Numbered from the stretch's first letter, positions 39,747-52,072 are shown. The stretch: 64,000 nucleotides of DNA from Diabrotica undecimpunctata (GCF_040954645.1 NC_092804.1:91125862-91189861); one strand, 5' to 3'. Notes: a model not told the origin generated them from the letters alone. A program made the numbers and translations.

Positions 39747-40350
39747 TTTATTCGCACTATCTACTTTCTTTGTAATTCAATATAATTTTAGGAGCTTAGT
39801 TATCGACACTAACATCGATATCAAACGACTGATAGCAAGATGCATTATTTATTTCGAAATATGTATAGGTACCTACCTAACAATATTATTTCATTCGAAC
39901 AATGATTATATAATCACATTCGAACAATGATTAAATAATTTTAAAATTTATTTAGAATAGATATAACACATATTGTAAGCATCTCTATGATGTTCACATC
40001 AAAGAGATGTTTACGTCGTTTGTTACACGTTTAGAATTTATTATTGGATTTCCGGAATCATAAAAGTCGTTTAGATAATCCACAAAAACATTACCCGATT
40101 GCCAGATTAACTTCTGTAACAAAGATTTAAAATTTAGGTATAAATACAAATAGGGTTTGACGGGCCCGTGTTGTCTCTTTACGTGACAAAATTCTTTCAA
40201 CGCAATAATTTCAAAAATGATAATGAATATTTTAAATAGCTTTAAATAGATTTAAATGTTTAAGAAAACATACTTCTAAACAAATTCAGTAATGATAAAA
40301 GAAAAGGCGTCTCGGGCCCATTGGACCCACCTTGCCCGAATAAGGGTTAA
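39747..40350. mobile_element. piggyBac 5' region and TTAA terminus
   Basis: AT-rich leader ending at a TTAA (40347-40350). Read inward, the terminus is TTAACCCTTATTCGGGCAA followed by GGTGGGTCCAATGGGCCC, the CCC start being typical of piggyBac ends. A GACGGGCCCGTG-like subterminal motif is at 40160. The other end is probably near 34800, with the gypsy copy A2 inserted in between. Confidence 0.65.
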
Positions 40351-40559
40351 TGGTGTCTTCTGTAAACAAATGTTTGGTAGCCCTATGGTCTCTAGTCTTT
40401 TAATCATTCTAAGTAGCTACGTAATTGGTAATGTTATCAATGATTGTATCAACAATTGCACTTTTTCATTCCTTTTACTAAAACATATGTGAATGCTTTA
40501 GTTTTGGTACTTCCTAGAGACAAAAAAACAATTTAAACAATCATAATCAACGTATACAA

Positions 40560-40830
40560 TTTACACTTGAGGAAGAGGTGGCAGATTCTCTGCCATTCCT
40601 TGACATGAGAGTTTTAAAAACTACAGAAAATACGTTGAAAATTAGATGGTTCAGAAAACCCATGTGTAGCAATTTATAAGCTATTACTCACATCATCCAT
40701 ACAGGATGAAAATGCACCTTATAGCAGTATTAAAAGAACGTGTTATAAGGCTTTCTCATCCACATTATCTAGAGGAAGATCTTCAATTATTAAAAAATAT
40801 TTTAATTAAGACCTATTATCCTCCGGTATA
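40560..40830 (+). pseudogene. Penelope-like RT fragment
   Basis: Translation with many stops shows EEEVADSLPFLDMRVLKTT and WFRKPM, the conserved LPFLDM and KPT-type motifs of Penelope-like element RTs. Heavily decayed, no GIY-YIG nearby. A longer relative lies at 56938-57470. Confidence 0.65.
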
Positions 40831-41017
40831 TGTTACATAATACGATGCTTTTTTCTAATACTCGTAATATGAATAACAACACCATTTTTTGTGAAATCTC
40901 AGAACATTGTTTCTTACGATCAACACATCTTTTATCATTGAGTTCCGTCTAAGCTTTTAACGAGAGTAGACGTATTTACGAGCAGTGCAATGGTGACGAC
41001 AAAGAATATTTTCTGAA

Positions 41018-42350
41018 ATGGAAGTGAGGAAGGAGATAGATGATCCTAGTGAAAAAACTATATCTGGTGAGTCGTTTCCAATAACAGACGATTATAAAAA
41101 TGATAACGATCCGAGTCTTATAAAAAAACATTACGACAAAAACATCTGATATCGCTTATGTGACACGGGCCCATTCGTTGTGTACGTGAAGTCTATCGAT
41201 AAAAATATCGGTAAATTACATTCGATAAGAGTTGGTCATTATTTACATCTAGATAATTTTAAAAATAATATTTCTGAAATTAAATCTATTGGTAGGAATA
41301 AAATTAAGGTAATTTTAAATAATGCTTCATCTGCTAATAACATTGTAAGTGGCAATTTTTTAGAAGCCAACAATTTAATTGCTTATATCCCACAGTTTTT
41401 TTGTGGAACGGCGAGGTTTAGTTCGTTCAGTTGATTCAGGGTTTACCGAAACATATCTACTGGAAAAACTTAAAAGTGAGAGTCTAAAAAGTAATATTAA
41501 AGAAATAAAATGACTAAAGCGTAGTCACTACAAAAACAAATGAAACTAAACTAGTACCTAGACAATGTGTATGTATAACATTCATCGGAGCTTCTTTACC
41601 AAAAGAAGTCATAATTAATAGTTGCATTTTTCCAGTGGAACCGTATATATATATATCCTGTTATACAGTGTGAGAAATTCTTGAGATATGAACATATGAT
41701 ACAACAATGTAGTGGGAAACAGTGTTGTAAAAACTGTAGTGAAAATCATAGTAATAAGGATTGCTCTGTGGGAACTAAATGTTTAGACTATGGTCAGCAA
41801 CATTCGGCACTATCAAGAGAATGCTCAGAATATATTAAACAACGTAAAGTTGAAGCAATTATGGGAACAACAATACCTCGTTTCAGGAAGCTGAGAAAGT
41901 TCAAAGTAATCCAAATTATTATTCAAACATATTAACTAATAATAGATTCTCGTTACTAGCTAATGATTCTAGTAGTTTTCCTCCCCTATCTTCCAAAAAT
42001 GCTAATTTACCTTCAGTGTGCAGTATCTCTAAACCGAGTGTTGTGAGAAGTAATTCCACATCAAGTAACAGTTCTGAATCATTTAAAAAAAGAAAAGTGA
42101 ATGAGAGTTTCATATTGATAATGAAAGGGTTGAGAATAGTATGGCTAGTTCGCCAATATTACCAAATCCTTGCAGGGATGAGTTCATGAGACATAAAGAA
42201 AAAATAGTTGAAGGTATTACTAATATAATATTTAGCTTTCTCTTTGATGTTTTAAATTGCAACGATTATAATATATACAATGATCAAAATTTAATTCAAA
42301 AACACATTTTAAATTTATTGGAAAATTTATCCACATCCAATGGATTATAA
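41018..42350 (+). pseudogene. I-type LINE ORF1 (gag-like)
   Basis: Starts at an ATG at 41018 and continues through several frames. It has an acidic N-terminus, the DTGPFVVYVKSID segment followed by RVGHYLHLDNF and KSIGRNKIKVILNN typical of I/Jockey-type ORF1 proteins, then zinc knuckles at 41680-41830 (CSGKQCCKNCSENHSNKDC). The C-terminal part overlaps the ORF2 start. The product would bind LINE RNA. Broken by stops near 41150, 41434 and 41510. Confidence 0.75.
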
Positions 42351-43115
42351 CAGTTCAAATAATTTAAATTTAATTCAATGGAATAGTCGTTCTACTATAT
42401 CTAATGCGCAATATTTTAAACAATTTCTATATTTGAATGCTATTGACATTGCAATTTTATCTGAAACATGTTATAAGACAAAACACAACATTGTTTATAA
42501 GGAATACCAAATTATTAGAAAAGATCGTCAAGGTCGTAGATTTGGAGGTGTAGCTATATTTTTAGATCTACGGATAAATAAGTATAAGATATTGGATGTT
42601 ATAAATGTTGGAACATTGTAAATGTGTGGTGTAAAAATTGATTTTAATGGCAGAATAATTAAAATAATCTCATTATATAAACCTGACAAGAATATAAGCA
42701 CCCGAGAATGGGAACGGCTTTTTAATTGGTGTTCCTCACTCGAAGGAGAGACGATAATAGAGGTGACTTCAACGTTCTTCATACGGTATGGGGTTCTTCA
42801 AAGAATGATACTGATGGCAATACAATAATTGATGCATTAACTGATATGGATTTAATATTTCTAAATGATGGTTTGGCGACTAGAATTACCCCTCCAAACT
42901 CTACAAAATCAGCTATAGACTTAACGCTAATAACTCCTGGACTAATTGCACTAACTCATTGGCAAACATTGGATATAACTCTTGGATCTGATCATTATAA
43001 TATTTCCATCAAGTTGAATATTGATGTACCCTCTTCTGTTGTATATCCAACAAGGAAATGGAAATTAGAGAAGGCCAACTGGGAATTGTTTCAGAGCACT
43101 TTTAAATGGAACTGA
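42340..43115 (+). pseudogene. I-type LINE ORF2 endonuclease part
   Basis: Starts just before the end of ORF1. LNLIQWNSRS with the catalytic Asn, DIAILSETCYK with Glu, GGVAIFLD, then a one-base frame change and GDFNVLHTVWGS, and SDHYNISIKL at the end are the successive motifs of an apurinic-type LINE endonuclease. RT is missing; the sequence breaks near 43115. Confidence 0.8.
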
Positions 43116-43549
43116 GCAATTAATACAAGCAGCGAAACTTCTATCCCCAAAAACGTACCCTTCAGTCCTAAACATAGACAAAAATTAATTTGGTGAGATG
43201 ATTAATGTAATATACAGTTATACCTTAGGAAAAATGCTCTTAAAAAATAGAAAACCACATCTACACTAAATAACTTTCTTGAATATAAAAAGATAGAAGC
43301 TACAACTTTTCTTTTTCTCTTTCTTAACTATCTCTTTTTGTTTTTAAATAACTTTTGTTCTTTGTCTCTTATAATTTTCATATTTTTGTTGTGTTTTGTC
43401 TTGTATGTGTTCTTTTCATAATTTCTTATTTTCTTTTATTTCTCTTTTCACTTCATCGTTCCACCAAGATGTTCACTTCCCTCTGTTGTTATTTTTTGTA
43501 GTTCCACATATTGATTTAGCTGTTTTTATCCTCGCATTTTAAATTTTCT
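43116..43549. other. Unassigned spacer
   Basis: No clear gene. Plus-strand scraps of the I-type LINE may extend to about 43310; from 43310 the sequence is T-rich and probably belongs to the minus-strand RTE-like LINE that is readable from 43550. Confidence 0.35.
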
Positions 43550-44488
43550 TCATTCTTCTTCTATTGTTTCTGTTATTTCATGTTCATTGTCCATCTCTTT
43601 CTCTAGCCCTTCTGAGTATCTTATTTTCGTTGTTTCTTCCCTTAGTTTATAAAGTTTTATTATTTCTTTGTGTTTTCTGTTTATGTTACCATTTCTTTTT
43701 ATTTCTTTTCTTTTGCTTTTAAATGTGGTTTCTAGTAGATAGGGGTCACTACCAATTTCATAACTCCTTTTTACCCTTACGTCTATTATCCAGTTTTTCT
43801 CTGCTTTTTGCACTATAGTATAGTCTATAATTGATTGTTCGTCTCTTAATTTGACTTCTCTTGTGATCTTGTGTATCCTTTTATGTTGGAAGTGTGTGTT
43901 TATAATCACCAGGTTATTGTCTAGACAGACGATGACATTGTTCCATTTTTGTGCTTCTTTCCCCACTCTACTGTTCATGTCTCCTGTGATCACAATTTTC
44001 TCTGTACAACCATTTATCACTTCTTGTAATTTGTCCAAGAACTCATTCTTTTCATTTTTTGTTGCGTCTTCATCTGGTCCATAGCATATGATTAGGTTTG
44101 TATTGGTTTCCTTTGTATCCATATCTATGTCTACTCTTAGTATACGTTCGTTGTAATATATCCAATTTTTTACTTTGTTGATACTGTCTTTCTTTATCAT
44201 CCACACTACCCCTGCCTGAGCTCTCTTCGTTTCTTCGACTCTACTGTATATTAGTAACATTCCGTTTTCTAATATTATTGATCCTTTTCCTTTTTTCTTT
44301 GTCTCTGTTATAGCTACTATTTCAATGTTTTTATCTCTAATTTCTTCCTCCACTTCTATTTCCTTCCCATTTAAACCTGTCACATTCCATGATGCCATTT
44401 TCAAAATTGTTTTGTTCTCTTTTGTGTTTAAGTTATACTTCAATTTGTTTTTTCTTCCGTTTGTGTTATTATCTTTAGATCTGCTCAT
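43550..44488 (-). pseudogene. RTE-like LINE endonuclease, second copy
   Basis: A 312-residue open minus-strand frame with MASWNVTGLNGKE, IVAITETKKKGKG, VITGDMNSRVG, DEQSIIDYTIV and the terminal SDP instead of SDH (EIGSDPYLLE), so the catalytic His is replaced by Pro. The order and spacing are those of an apurinic-type endonuclease. It lies downstream of ORF1 of the same LINE. RT is not found, the copy being cut at about 43530. Confidence 0.82.
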
Positions 44489-44530
44489 GTCCCTGTTTTG
44501 TTTTTCGGTCCGTCATGCTGTTTTCTTCAG

Positions 44531-44900
44531 CTAGTTTTTTGAAGTTGGTCTTGTCTTGTATGTTACTTTTTCTATCCGGCTTGTTTTTTGATTCCATTTC
44601 CACTTATTGCCTTTAATAACTATGAAACCATATCCAATTTTTGTCCTTTTCCCATTAGTCTTTTCATCTGCTGCTATCTTCCTAAGATTTCTTTGTATTT
44701 GTGTCCCTTTTAACGTTAGTTCACATTCTATATATACTCTATGTTGCTTATAGTTCCTTAGTTTACCCTCGGCTTTCAGTATTTTCATTTTATCTTCGAA
44801 TTTTTTACATTCGATAACACACATTCTTTCATTTATCTTTTGTACCCTATTTATTTCTGATTTTACTCCCATTTTTGTTTCTATAAAATTCTCTAGTTGT
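44531..44900 (-). pseudogene. RTE-like LINE ORF1, C-terminal piece
   Basis: Open frame with VQKINERMCVIECKKFEDKM and a basic TNGKRTKIGYGFIVIKG stretch. Its N-terminal part is at 50207-50381; the two are separated by a complete BEL/Pao insertion, and the reading frame is continuous across it once one copy of the target duplication is discounted. It resembles coiled-coil plus RRM-like LINE ORF1 proteins. Confidence 0.75.
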
Positions 44901-45719
44901 TGCGTAACAACAATATTTAATATTTTTATTCTATTTTGTATCTTATTATTTTATATCACACTGTATATTAGTTTAAGATTTATAAAATTCTTTTGTACCA
45001 TCTAATAATCTGTACGGCGCCGATAGCTTGCATTCAAATAACTTTCTAGACATAAGCTTCTAAAATCGTCAAATAATCATCATAACAATGAAGGGATTAA
45101 TGATTTCCAAATTATCGGTTTGAATCATTCGAAAATTCCCAAAATTAACGAAAGTTGAAAAATACCCTTCTCAGGTAATTAATTTTACCAATGAAAGGAA
45201 AGTCGAAGGTATTTTAAATGTAGTAAACATATCCTTTACATCCTGAATTTTAAGAAAATATTTACGAGCGTAGTGATTCAAAAGTGCGGATCAGTTCGAA
45301 TTCAGCATTGGATGAGCGCCAGGCTCCTGTCCGCGCTAGCCGCACCTCGGAAGGTTTAACACAGTCGGTATATTAATAAGTTTATTCAGTTCGTGTCAAT
45401 ATTGTAATCCCGACAAGTTATCTAGTTTTTTGCACATAAATTCAAACTAAATTTCTTAAATGAGCTATCGTAAGCAAGTTATCGGCGTCCAAAATACGTT
45501 GTTGTAATATTTGTTTAAATAGACTTGTTAAAACGTTCTTTTCGAAACTTTCATTTGTCCCAGTTTTCTGGGTGGTCCTTCAAAAAAGTATACAAAGTGA
45601 ACCTATTTCCCTAAGGACAAAACTTGTTCCCCAAGGGAAAAAACCAGCGACCTATGACTGGCGCGTGAAACAAAGGCATCAGGACAAGGTGTAATGACAA
45701 ACACACCTGCATCTTCGCT
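44901..45719 (+). repeat. BEL/Pao element 5' LTR
   Basis: Begins TGCGTAACAACAATATTTAA and matches 49392-50206 over its whole length with scattered changes and a few small indels, e.g. a 23-base stretch missing near the 3' copy start and one extra stretch in the middle of the 3' copy. Both copies share GATGAGCGCCAGGCTCCTG and end near CACACCTGCATCTTC. Confidence 0.9.
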
Positions 45720-46149
45720 TATGTTCCTTCGGGTATCCTCACATTTCAACTTTAAATCAGAGATCTTCGCATGTCTCATCTTCAAGTTAGACATCAACGC
45801 AGCATCTTCAGGATCTTACAGTTGGACGCCTCCAGACTCCTTCATCCTGGTAGCTCATTTAACACCTGGCATCACACTTACAACAAACTGTAAGTTTTTT
45901 AATTTTAGTAACATTTATTGTGTTCAAAAAACTCTTTTTGAACATTTATTGAAGATTTTCGTTATTTCGCTATTCTTTTTATAATTATTGGACATTATCA
46001 TATTTTCGATTTTTGAGTGGGACTTCTCTCTCATATTTTCTCTATATCTAGGTGTTTATTACTATTCTACTGTTTTTTAATTTAAAGATCAAATGGTCTC
46101 GCATATTTCTCGCTCATCATATTTTTTTATCTAATTCACTAAGCTAATC
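45720..46149 (+). other. BEL leader
   Basis: Region between 5' LTR and gag with no frame of note. No clear tRNA primer-binding match could be named. Contains a T-rich stretch 45990-46090. Confidence 0.4.
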
Positions 46150-47230
46150 ATGAATAAAACGGTTAATGATCTTGTTAAAGTAAAAGAGGACCTTGTTAAG
46201 GCAAGAGGTCGAAGTAAAGCTTCGATAACTAGATTGGATAATTGATTTAAAGAAAATGAAAAAATTAATATTTCAAAAAATGAACTGATTTCTAGAAAAG
46301 ACTATTTATCAAAAGTTTTTGACAAATATCTCGTGGTTCAAAATCAATTAGAAACAATAGATGATGCATTTTCTGTTGACATGGCAGATGTAGAAGACAG
46401 ATTTTTAACCTTAGATTCAGCTCTAAAGGATAAAATTGATAAAATTTCAGTAAACTCTGTTGTGAGCACCTCAGCTCAACAAAATCCTACATATTCAAAT
46501 AACCATCATATCCGCCTATCTGAAATACAAATTCCACATTTCGATGGAAATATAGCAAATTGGCCTAGTTTCATCGAGATGTTTACAAAACTTTTCGTAA
46601 ATGATTCAAATCTTTCAGATATTGAAAAACTAATTTACTTCAAATCAATTCTCAAGAACGAGCCTCTACAACTAATTGAAAATTTGGAAGTTGCAGGCTC
46701 AAATTTTTCCGTTGCTCTCGATACATTTAAGAATAGATTTGAAAACAAATGTTTAATAATTAATACTTATGTAAAACAACTTTTGAACTTTCCTTCATTA
46801 GCAAAAAATACTGCTCCAAACTTGCGAGAATTTTTAACTTACATAAAAAAGAATCTAAGTGCACTAAATAATTTAAATATCTCCAACAATCTTGCAGATT
46901 TAATTTTAATTTATATATTCATACAAAAATTAGATTTTAATATGAAACGATCCTTTGAATCCGAAAGAGATTTCAACGAACTTCCTACAATAGATGAGTT
47001 TTTGAATTTCATTGAAAAGAAATGTAAGATATTGGAAAATTTGATCTTTGAAGAAAAAACAGTTTATAAATTAAAACCGTCTCTTCATACTTCTGTAAAT
47101 AATAGAGATACACCTTTTAAATGTTTTGTATGCAATTCTAACTCACACAAAGTATACTCTTGCCAACAGTTTTTAAATTTGTCCGCTCAAGAGCGTATAC
47201 AAAAAGTAAAAAACAAAGGTTTTTGTCTCA
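46150..47230 (+). pseudogene. BEL/Pao gag region (DUF1759)
   Basis: Begins MNKTVNDLVKVKEDLV; a TGA at 46243-46245 interrupts it and the frame resumes to 47235. It contains ALDTFKNRFENK and KLDFNMKRSFESERDF segments with the LPxFDG-like IQIPHFDGNIANWPSF of DUF1759 proteins, then the zinc knuckle start CFVCNSNSHKVYSCQQF. A second stop replaces a knuckle cysteine at the edge of the AT tract. Confidence 0.82.
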
Positions 47231-47246
47231 ATTGACTTGCTAGTGG

Positions 47247-47249
<3 letters not shown>

Positions 47250-47339
<90 letters not shown>
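47250..47339. repeat. (AT)n microsatellite inside the gag zinc knuckle
   Basis: About 90 bases of pure AT dinucleotide between codons for FCLN-LASGH and [17 protein letters not shown], i.e. within the coding region of the BEL gag cysteine-histidine motifs. Frames through the tract are artefacts. Confidence 0.95.
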
Positions 47340-47342
<3 letters not shown>

Positions 47343-49390
47343 CTTGTTCCTCATCTTCGAATTGCAAAACCTGCAATAAAAGGCATCACTCTTTGCTTCA
47401 CATTTCGCATCCGTCGGAAAATACTTCACGGCGAAGTTCGTATAGGTCGAATTCTGAAAGTCAACCCGCCCATAATCAATTTGTTCGTAATTCACGTCAT
47501 CAACGTCCAAATCAGCATTCGCCTCAATCCCAATGTAATTCCTCAATATTTACCAGATACGCAAAATCTTCCAGGTCCAAACAACATTTCGTCCCACTCC
47601 GTATATTCGAACAATCTACAAATTTTACTCGCAACTGCTTTGGTAACTGTCTACGATGTTCAAAATAATCCCATCTCTATTCGTTGTTTAACAGACTCCG
47701 GTAGCCAAGTTTCGTTCATAACAGACAGGTTAGCCAAAAAAATTTGTTATTCACCCTATACAGGAAATCTTCAAATATCAGGTATAGCTCAAACTTCTTT
47801 TGTTTCAAACAAGATGGTAGACCTTAAAATCTATTCAAACACATCTCCTGGTAAAAACTTTATTCTGTCCTGTGCTGTCCTCGAAAGAATTACGTGTCAG
47901 CATCCATAAGTCGCGCTGAATTTAGGTTTATTAACTTGCAGATCCACATTTCTGTACCCCGTCGGAAGTAGACATCCTTTTAGGAGCTGATATTTATTTC
48001 TACCTAGTTACCTATGGCTTAATAAAATTAGGCCTCAATCTTCCTATTCTTCAAAACACTCATTTGGGTTATATTGTAGGTGGAAATATCCAATACGCTC
48101 GTTATGCAATGTTAGGATCAAACGCGACTTCTTCAACGAATAATGCACACTCACTTTATGCAAATATTTCATTACATGCACAAACTGCTGATCTTGATTG
48201 TCTTTTCAGCTAGTTTTTTAAGTACTAGGTGCCTTAAAGAGTTGGCAGTTCGCAATCTAAAAAAATACCCATTAGCTGCTGACGCTCTAGAAAATTCTTG
48301 TGATATGATGATATTTTACATGGTGCAAATGATATCGATACTTTGAACAAGACTTATAAGCTTTCTACGAGTCTAAATTCCGCTGGAATACCACTCCAAA
48401 AATGATGGAGTTCGAATTCTTCCGAGTTTCTCGACTCTATTTCCTCTGAATCTCAAAAATCTAATTATGTAGTAAAACCCGGTAATTCGTCAAGTAAATT
48501 TCTTGGAATATGTTGGAATTCTCAGTCTGACATGTTCTCTATCTCTCTTCATGGCAGTTCTAGTGAACCAAAATACAGAAAAAGAGAAGTTCTATCAATT
48601 ATCGCCCCTTTTTTTGATTCGCTTGGTCTAATAAATCCGATTGCTGTATCTGCAAAGTTGTTAATGCAAAAAATTTGGATATGCAACTTAAATTGGGATG
48701 AAAAACTCACAGGAGAAATTTCATCAGAATGGTTGAATTTTCTAGGTCACATTCCTAATCTCGCAAAACTTACAATCTCAAGACCTCTGCTCAATCCTCT
48801 CAATATTTCTCGAATTGAAATCCATTGTTTCTGCGATGCAAGCATGAAGGCATATGGTGCTTGTATTTATTTACGGGTTTAACATGAAAACGGAACCGTT
48901 TCGTGCAACTTAATCACTTCAAAGAGACGTGTAGCTCCGCTAAAAACCATTTCCCTACACAGGCTTAAATTATTAGGGTTTGTCTTGCTTTCTACTATTG
49001 ATTGATTTAACAGATATCCCTGAAATAAAAGGTACTCTATACGCTGTAAATAATTCGAAACCTACTCTATGTACAACTTTTTGTAAATTCTCATCTTTCA
49101 CTCGGTTACAAAGGGTAATTGCATATTGCAATAGGTATATTTACAACCTTAAAAATAATGAAAACATTATGTCAAATCAAGTCAAAGATCTTGTACTCTT
49201 AGTCGACGATAACGCTCCTCCTCTAAAATGGCCACTGGCAAGAGTAATTGAAACATTGCCAGGTAAAGACATCATGGTTCGAACTGTAAAACTAAGAACT
49301 AGAGACGGAACATTTATAGGATCTATTGTTAAAGTGTGTCCTTCACCTCATACTCATTTAGATGTAGGTCACATCAGCGGGGGGACTATG
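47340..49390 (+). pseudogene. BEL/Pao pol remnants
   Basis: In order: rest of the zinc knuckles; aspartic protease with CLTDSGSQVSFITD (47670-47740); the LLGADIYFYL segment (47975); a jump at about 48230 that skips most of RT; a DDILHGAND catalytic piece (48310); REVLSIIAPFFDSLGLI and RNase H start HCFCDASMKAYGA (48550-48880); LKTISLHRLKLLG (48935); FSSFTRLQRVIAYCNRYIYN (49090); and DUF5641-like LKWPLARVIETLPGKD (49220-49370). The integrase catalytic core is absent. Many stops. Not functional. Confidence 0.82.
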
Positions 49391-49391
49391 T

Positions 49392-50206
49392 TGTGTAACA
49401 ACCATATTTAATATTTTTATTCTATTTTGTATCATATTATTTTATATCACACTGTACTTTTGTACCATCTAATAATCTGTACGGCACCGATAGCTTGCAT
49501 TCAAATAACTTTCTAGACATACGCTTCTAAAATGGTCAAATAATCATAACAATGAAGGAATTAATGATTTCCAAATTATCGGTTTGAATCATTCGAAAAT
49601 TCCCAAAATTAACGAAAGTTGAAAAATACCCTTCTCAGGTAATTAATTTTACCAATGAAAGGAAAGTCGAAGATATTTTAAATGTAAACATATCCTTTAC
49701 ATACGTCGAGGGTCAGAGGGGAGATTTCTGAATTTTAAGAAAATATTTACGAGCGTAGTGATTCAAAAGTTCGGATCAGTTCGAATTCAGCATTGGATGA
49801 GCGCCAGGCTCCTGTCCGCGCTAGCCGCACCTCGGAAGGTTTAACACAGTCGGTATATTAATAAGTTTATTCAGTTCGTGTCAATATTGTAACCCCGACA
49901 AGTTATCTAGTTTTTTGCACATAAATTCAAACTAAATTTCTTAAATGAGCTATCGTAAGCAAGTTATCGGCGTCCAAAATACGTTGTTGTAATAGTTGTT
50001 TAAATAGACTTGTTAAAACGTTCTTTTCGAAACTTTCATTTGTCCCAGTTTTCTGGGTGGTCCTTCAAAAAAGTATACAAAGTGAACCTATTTCCCTAAG
50101 GACAAAACTTGTTCCCCAAGGGAAAAAACCAGCGACCTATGACTGGTGCGCGAAACAAAGGTATCAGGACAAGGTGTAAGGACAAACACACCTGCATCTT
50201 CACTCG
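49392..50206 (+). repeat. BEL/Pao element 3' LTR
   Basis: Begins TGTGTAACAACCATATTTAA and parallels the 5' LTR to its end; followed by CTAGTTGT, the same 8 bases that precede the 5' LTR. Differences between LTRs are a few percent plus small indels, meaning the insertion is not very recent. Confidence 0.9.
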
Positions 50207-50381
50207 CTAGTTGTTCTGCTTCTATTGTTTCTATTGGTAAGCCTCTCATTATTAGGTTATTTTTCTTCTTTTCTTTCTGACATGCTTCCAAGGTTATTTT
50301 TAATTTATCTATGTTTTGTGTTATTATAGTCATTTCTTTTTTTAGATTTTCATTTTCTCTTATTATTTCTTTCATTTGCAA
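50207..50381 (-). pseudogene. RTE-like LINE ORF1, N-terminal piece
   Basis: Minus-strand frame starting MQMKEIIRENENLKKEM with a coiled coil (heptad-like I/L spacing) and KKNNLIMRGLPIETIEAEQL, which runs into the BEL insertion. Its continuation is at 44531-44900. The longer open frame here continues spuriously into the LTR. Confidence 0.75.
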
Positions 50382-50589
50382 TTTGCATTCACTATTTTTC
50401 TTCCTAATTTCTTTAAAAACACATTTAAAATAATTCTAAAATTGGAAAACCTTAAGTTACCTTCCCACAATGTACAAATTGCAATCCTCCAAATAACTAA
50501 CTTACGGAATAAATACTATCGGCTATTCTATTCCCAGTCACAACAAAAAATCCGATATTTCCCGATCCTCTAGTTATTCTTCAAATAGA

Positions 50590-51300
50590 ATTCAGAATAA
50601 TTTACCTCGAGGTCACCGTTCCCCTACATCTCACTGAAATACCTTTAACTCCCGTCAGCGAAAACAATCGATTAAAAACCGGGACTTTTCATATATAAAC
50701 TCCTACCGCTTGACCGAAAATGAGTAGAAAAATGATCTTACGCAAGTTAGAAACTTCTACCGTCGTCTCATATTAAAGTCTGTCCGCTTGTGATCCCTAA
50801 AAATACTGATAAAAGACCTTTCATATCTGTAAATATCTACAATCAGGGTTTTACTGTACTATTGGATACCGGTTGTTCCATTACGTGTGCCGGACAACAA
50901 GGTCTCGATTTTCTTATTCAAAATAAGATTCCAATAAATAAATCCGTTAACACGAAAGTCTCTCTAGCAGACGGTTCCAATAAAAAAGTAATTGGTCTCA
51001 TAGATTTACCTATTTTTGCCGATAACGTCTTTAGAGTAATTCAGGGTCTTGTAGTGCCTTCTTTACCGCGTTCTTTTATCCTTGGAAGTAACTCTGCTGA
51101 ACAATTTTGTCTCTCTATTGATTTTAATACCAACAAATGGAATATTAAGTCCGACAAACCAAACCATCCTTTTTCTATGGCCAATCCAGGAGCTATCTTC
51201 CCGCAACTTTGTTCGTTAGAATCTCTTAGTCCAACCGACCGTACCTTAGCGGACAAAATTATTAATAACTTTAACGTTATAATAAGTTGGCAGCGCTGAA
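50590..51300 (+). pseudogene. Ty3/gypsy copy C: retropepsin region
   Basis: Open frame 50790-51299 with KRPFISVNIYNQGFTVLLDTGCSITCAG (DTG catalytic loop) and RSFILGSNSAEQF. Upstream to 50590 only broken frames. A different gypsy family from copies A and B. It leads into RT with a frameshift near 51300. Confidence 0.8.
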
Positions 51301-52072
51301 GGTATAGGTCGCACAGACAAAATTCAAATGACGATAGATATCGGCGACTCAAAACCATTCAACCGACGTCCTTTCCCTATGTCTCCATATATGTCGAATA
51401 TCTTAAATAAAGAACTGGATTCAATGCTCCAGCTAGGTGTGATAGAACCCAGTTGTAGTTCTTGGTGTTCACCCATTTTGTTGGTTAGGAAGAAAAATGA
51501 CGAATATCGTTTTTGTTTTAATGGTCGTACTTTAAACGATGTCACTAAACATGACACCTACCCGCTTCCAAATATCGATAGGATTCTTTTTTTTACGAGC
51601 TGCAAAATTTATCTCGTCTATTGATCTTAAGAAAGCTTTCTGGCAAATCCCCTTGGAAAAATCATCTCGTGAAAAAACTATTTTCGCCGTGGTGGGTCGA
51701 GGGTTATTCCAAATTACCGTTATGCCTTTCGGTTTGTGTAACTCAGCACAAATACAAAAAAGGTCTAGTCGATGTAATTTTTGGACCTGAATTCGAACCT
51801 TTTTTTTGTTATCTTGACGATATAATAGTATGTTCCCCTATCTTTGAAGAACATATCTCTCTTCTTTCTAAAGTTAAAGAAAAGCTAAAGGACGCCAATC
51901 TTACCATTAACGTAGATAAATGCGAATTCTCCAAAACTTCCCTTAAATTTCTCGGTTATATCGTTGGTGATAATTCTCTTCGGTCGGACCCCAAAAAATA
52001 TCTGCTATGATAACCTATGCAGACCTACAAACACTACCGAAATTAAACGCTTGATTGGACTTGGCTCTTGGT
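51301..52072 (+). pseudogene. Ty3/gypsy copy C: reverse transcriptase
   Basis: RT pieces in three frames: YRFCFNGRTLNDVTKHDTYPLP, SSIDLKKAFWQIPL, ITVMPFGLCNSAQ, CYLDDIIVCSP with the catalytic Asp pair, and KCEFSKTSLKFLGYIV. The normally invariant start of the thumb/RNase H link is readable until about 52072, where an I-type LINE begins. Frameshifts at about 51590, 51750 and 52005. Confidence 0.85.

Larger units (their letters stand above)
44901..50206 (+). mobile_element. BEL/Pao retrotransposon with LTRs, internally deleted
   Basis: Two LTRs of about 0.82 kb enclose BEL-type gag and pol remnants on the plus strand. CTAGTTGT occurs directly before the 5' LTR (44893-44900) and directly after the 3' LTR (50207-50214), consistent with a target duplication. 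The host is ORF1 of a LINE on the minus strand, whose frame is restored by removal of the element. Order of internal parts: gag, (AT)n tract, protease, RT remnant, RNase H remnant, DUF5641-like C-terminus; RT core and the integrase core are deleted. Confidence 0.88.
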
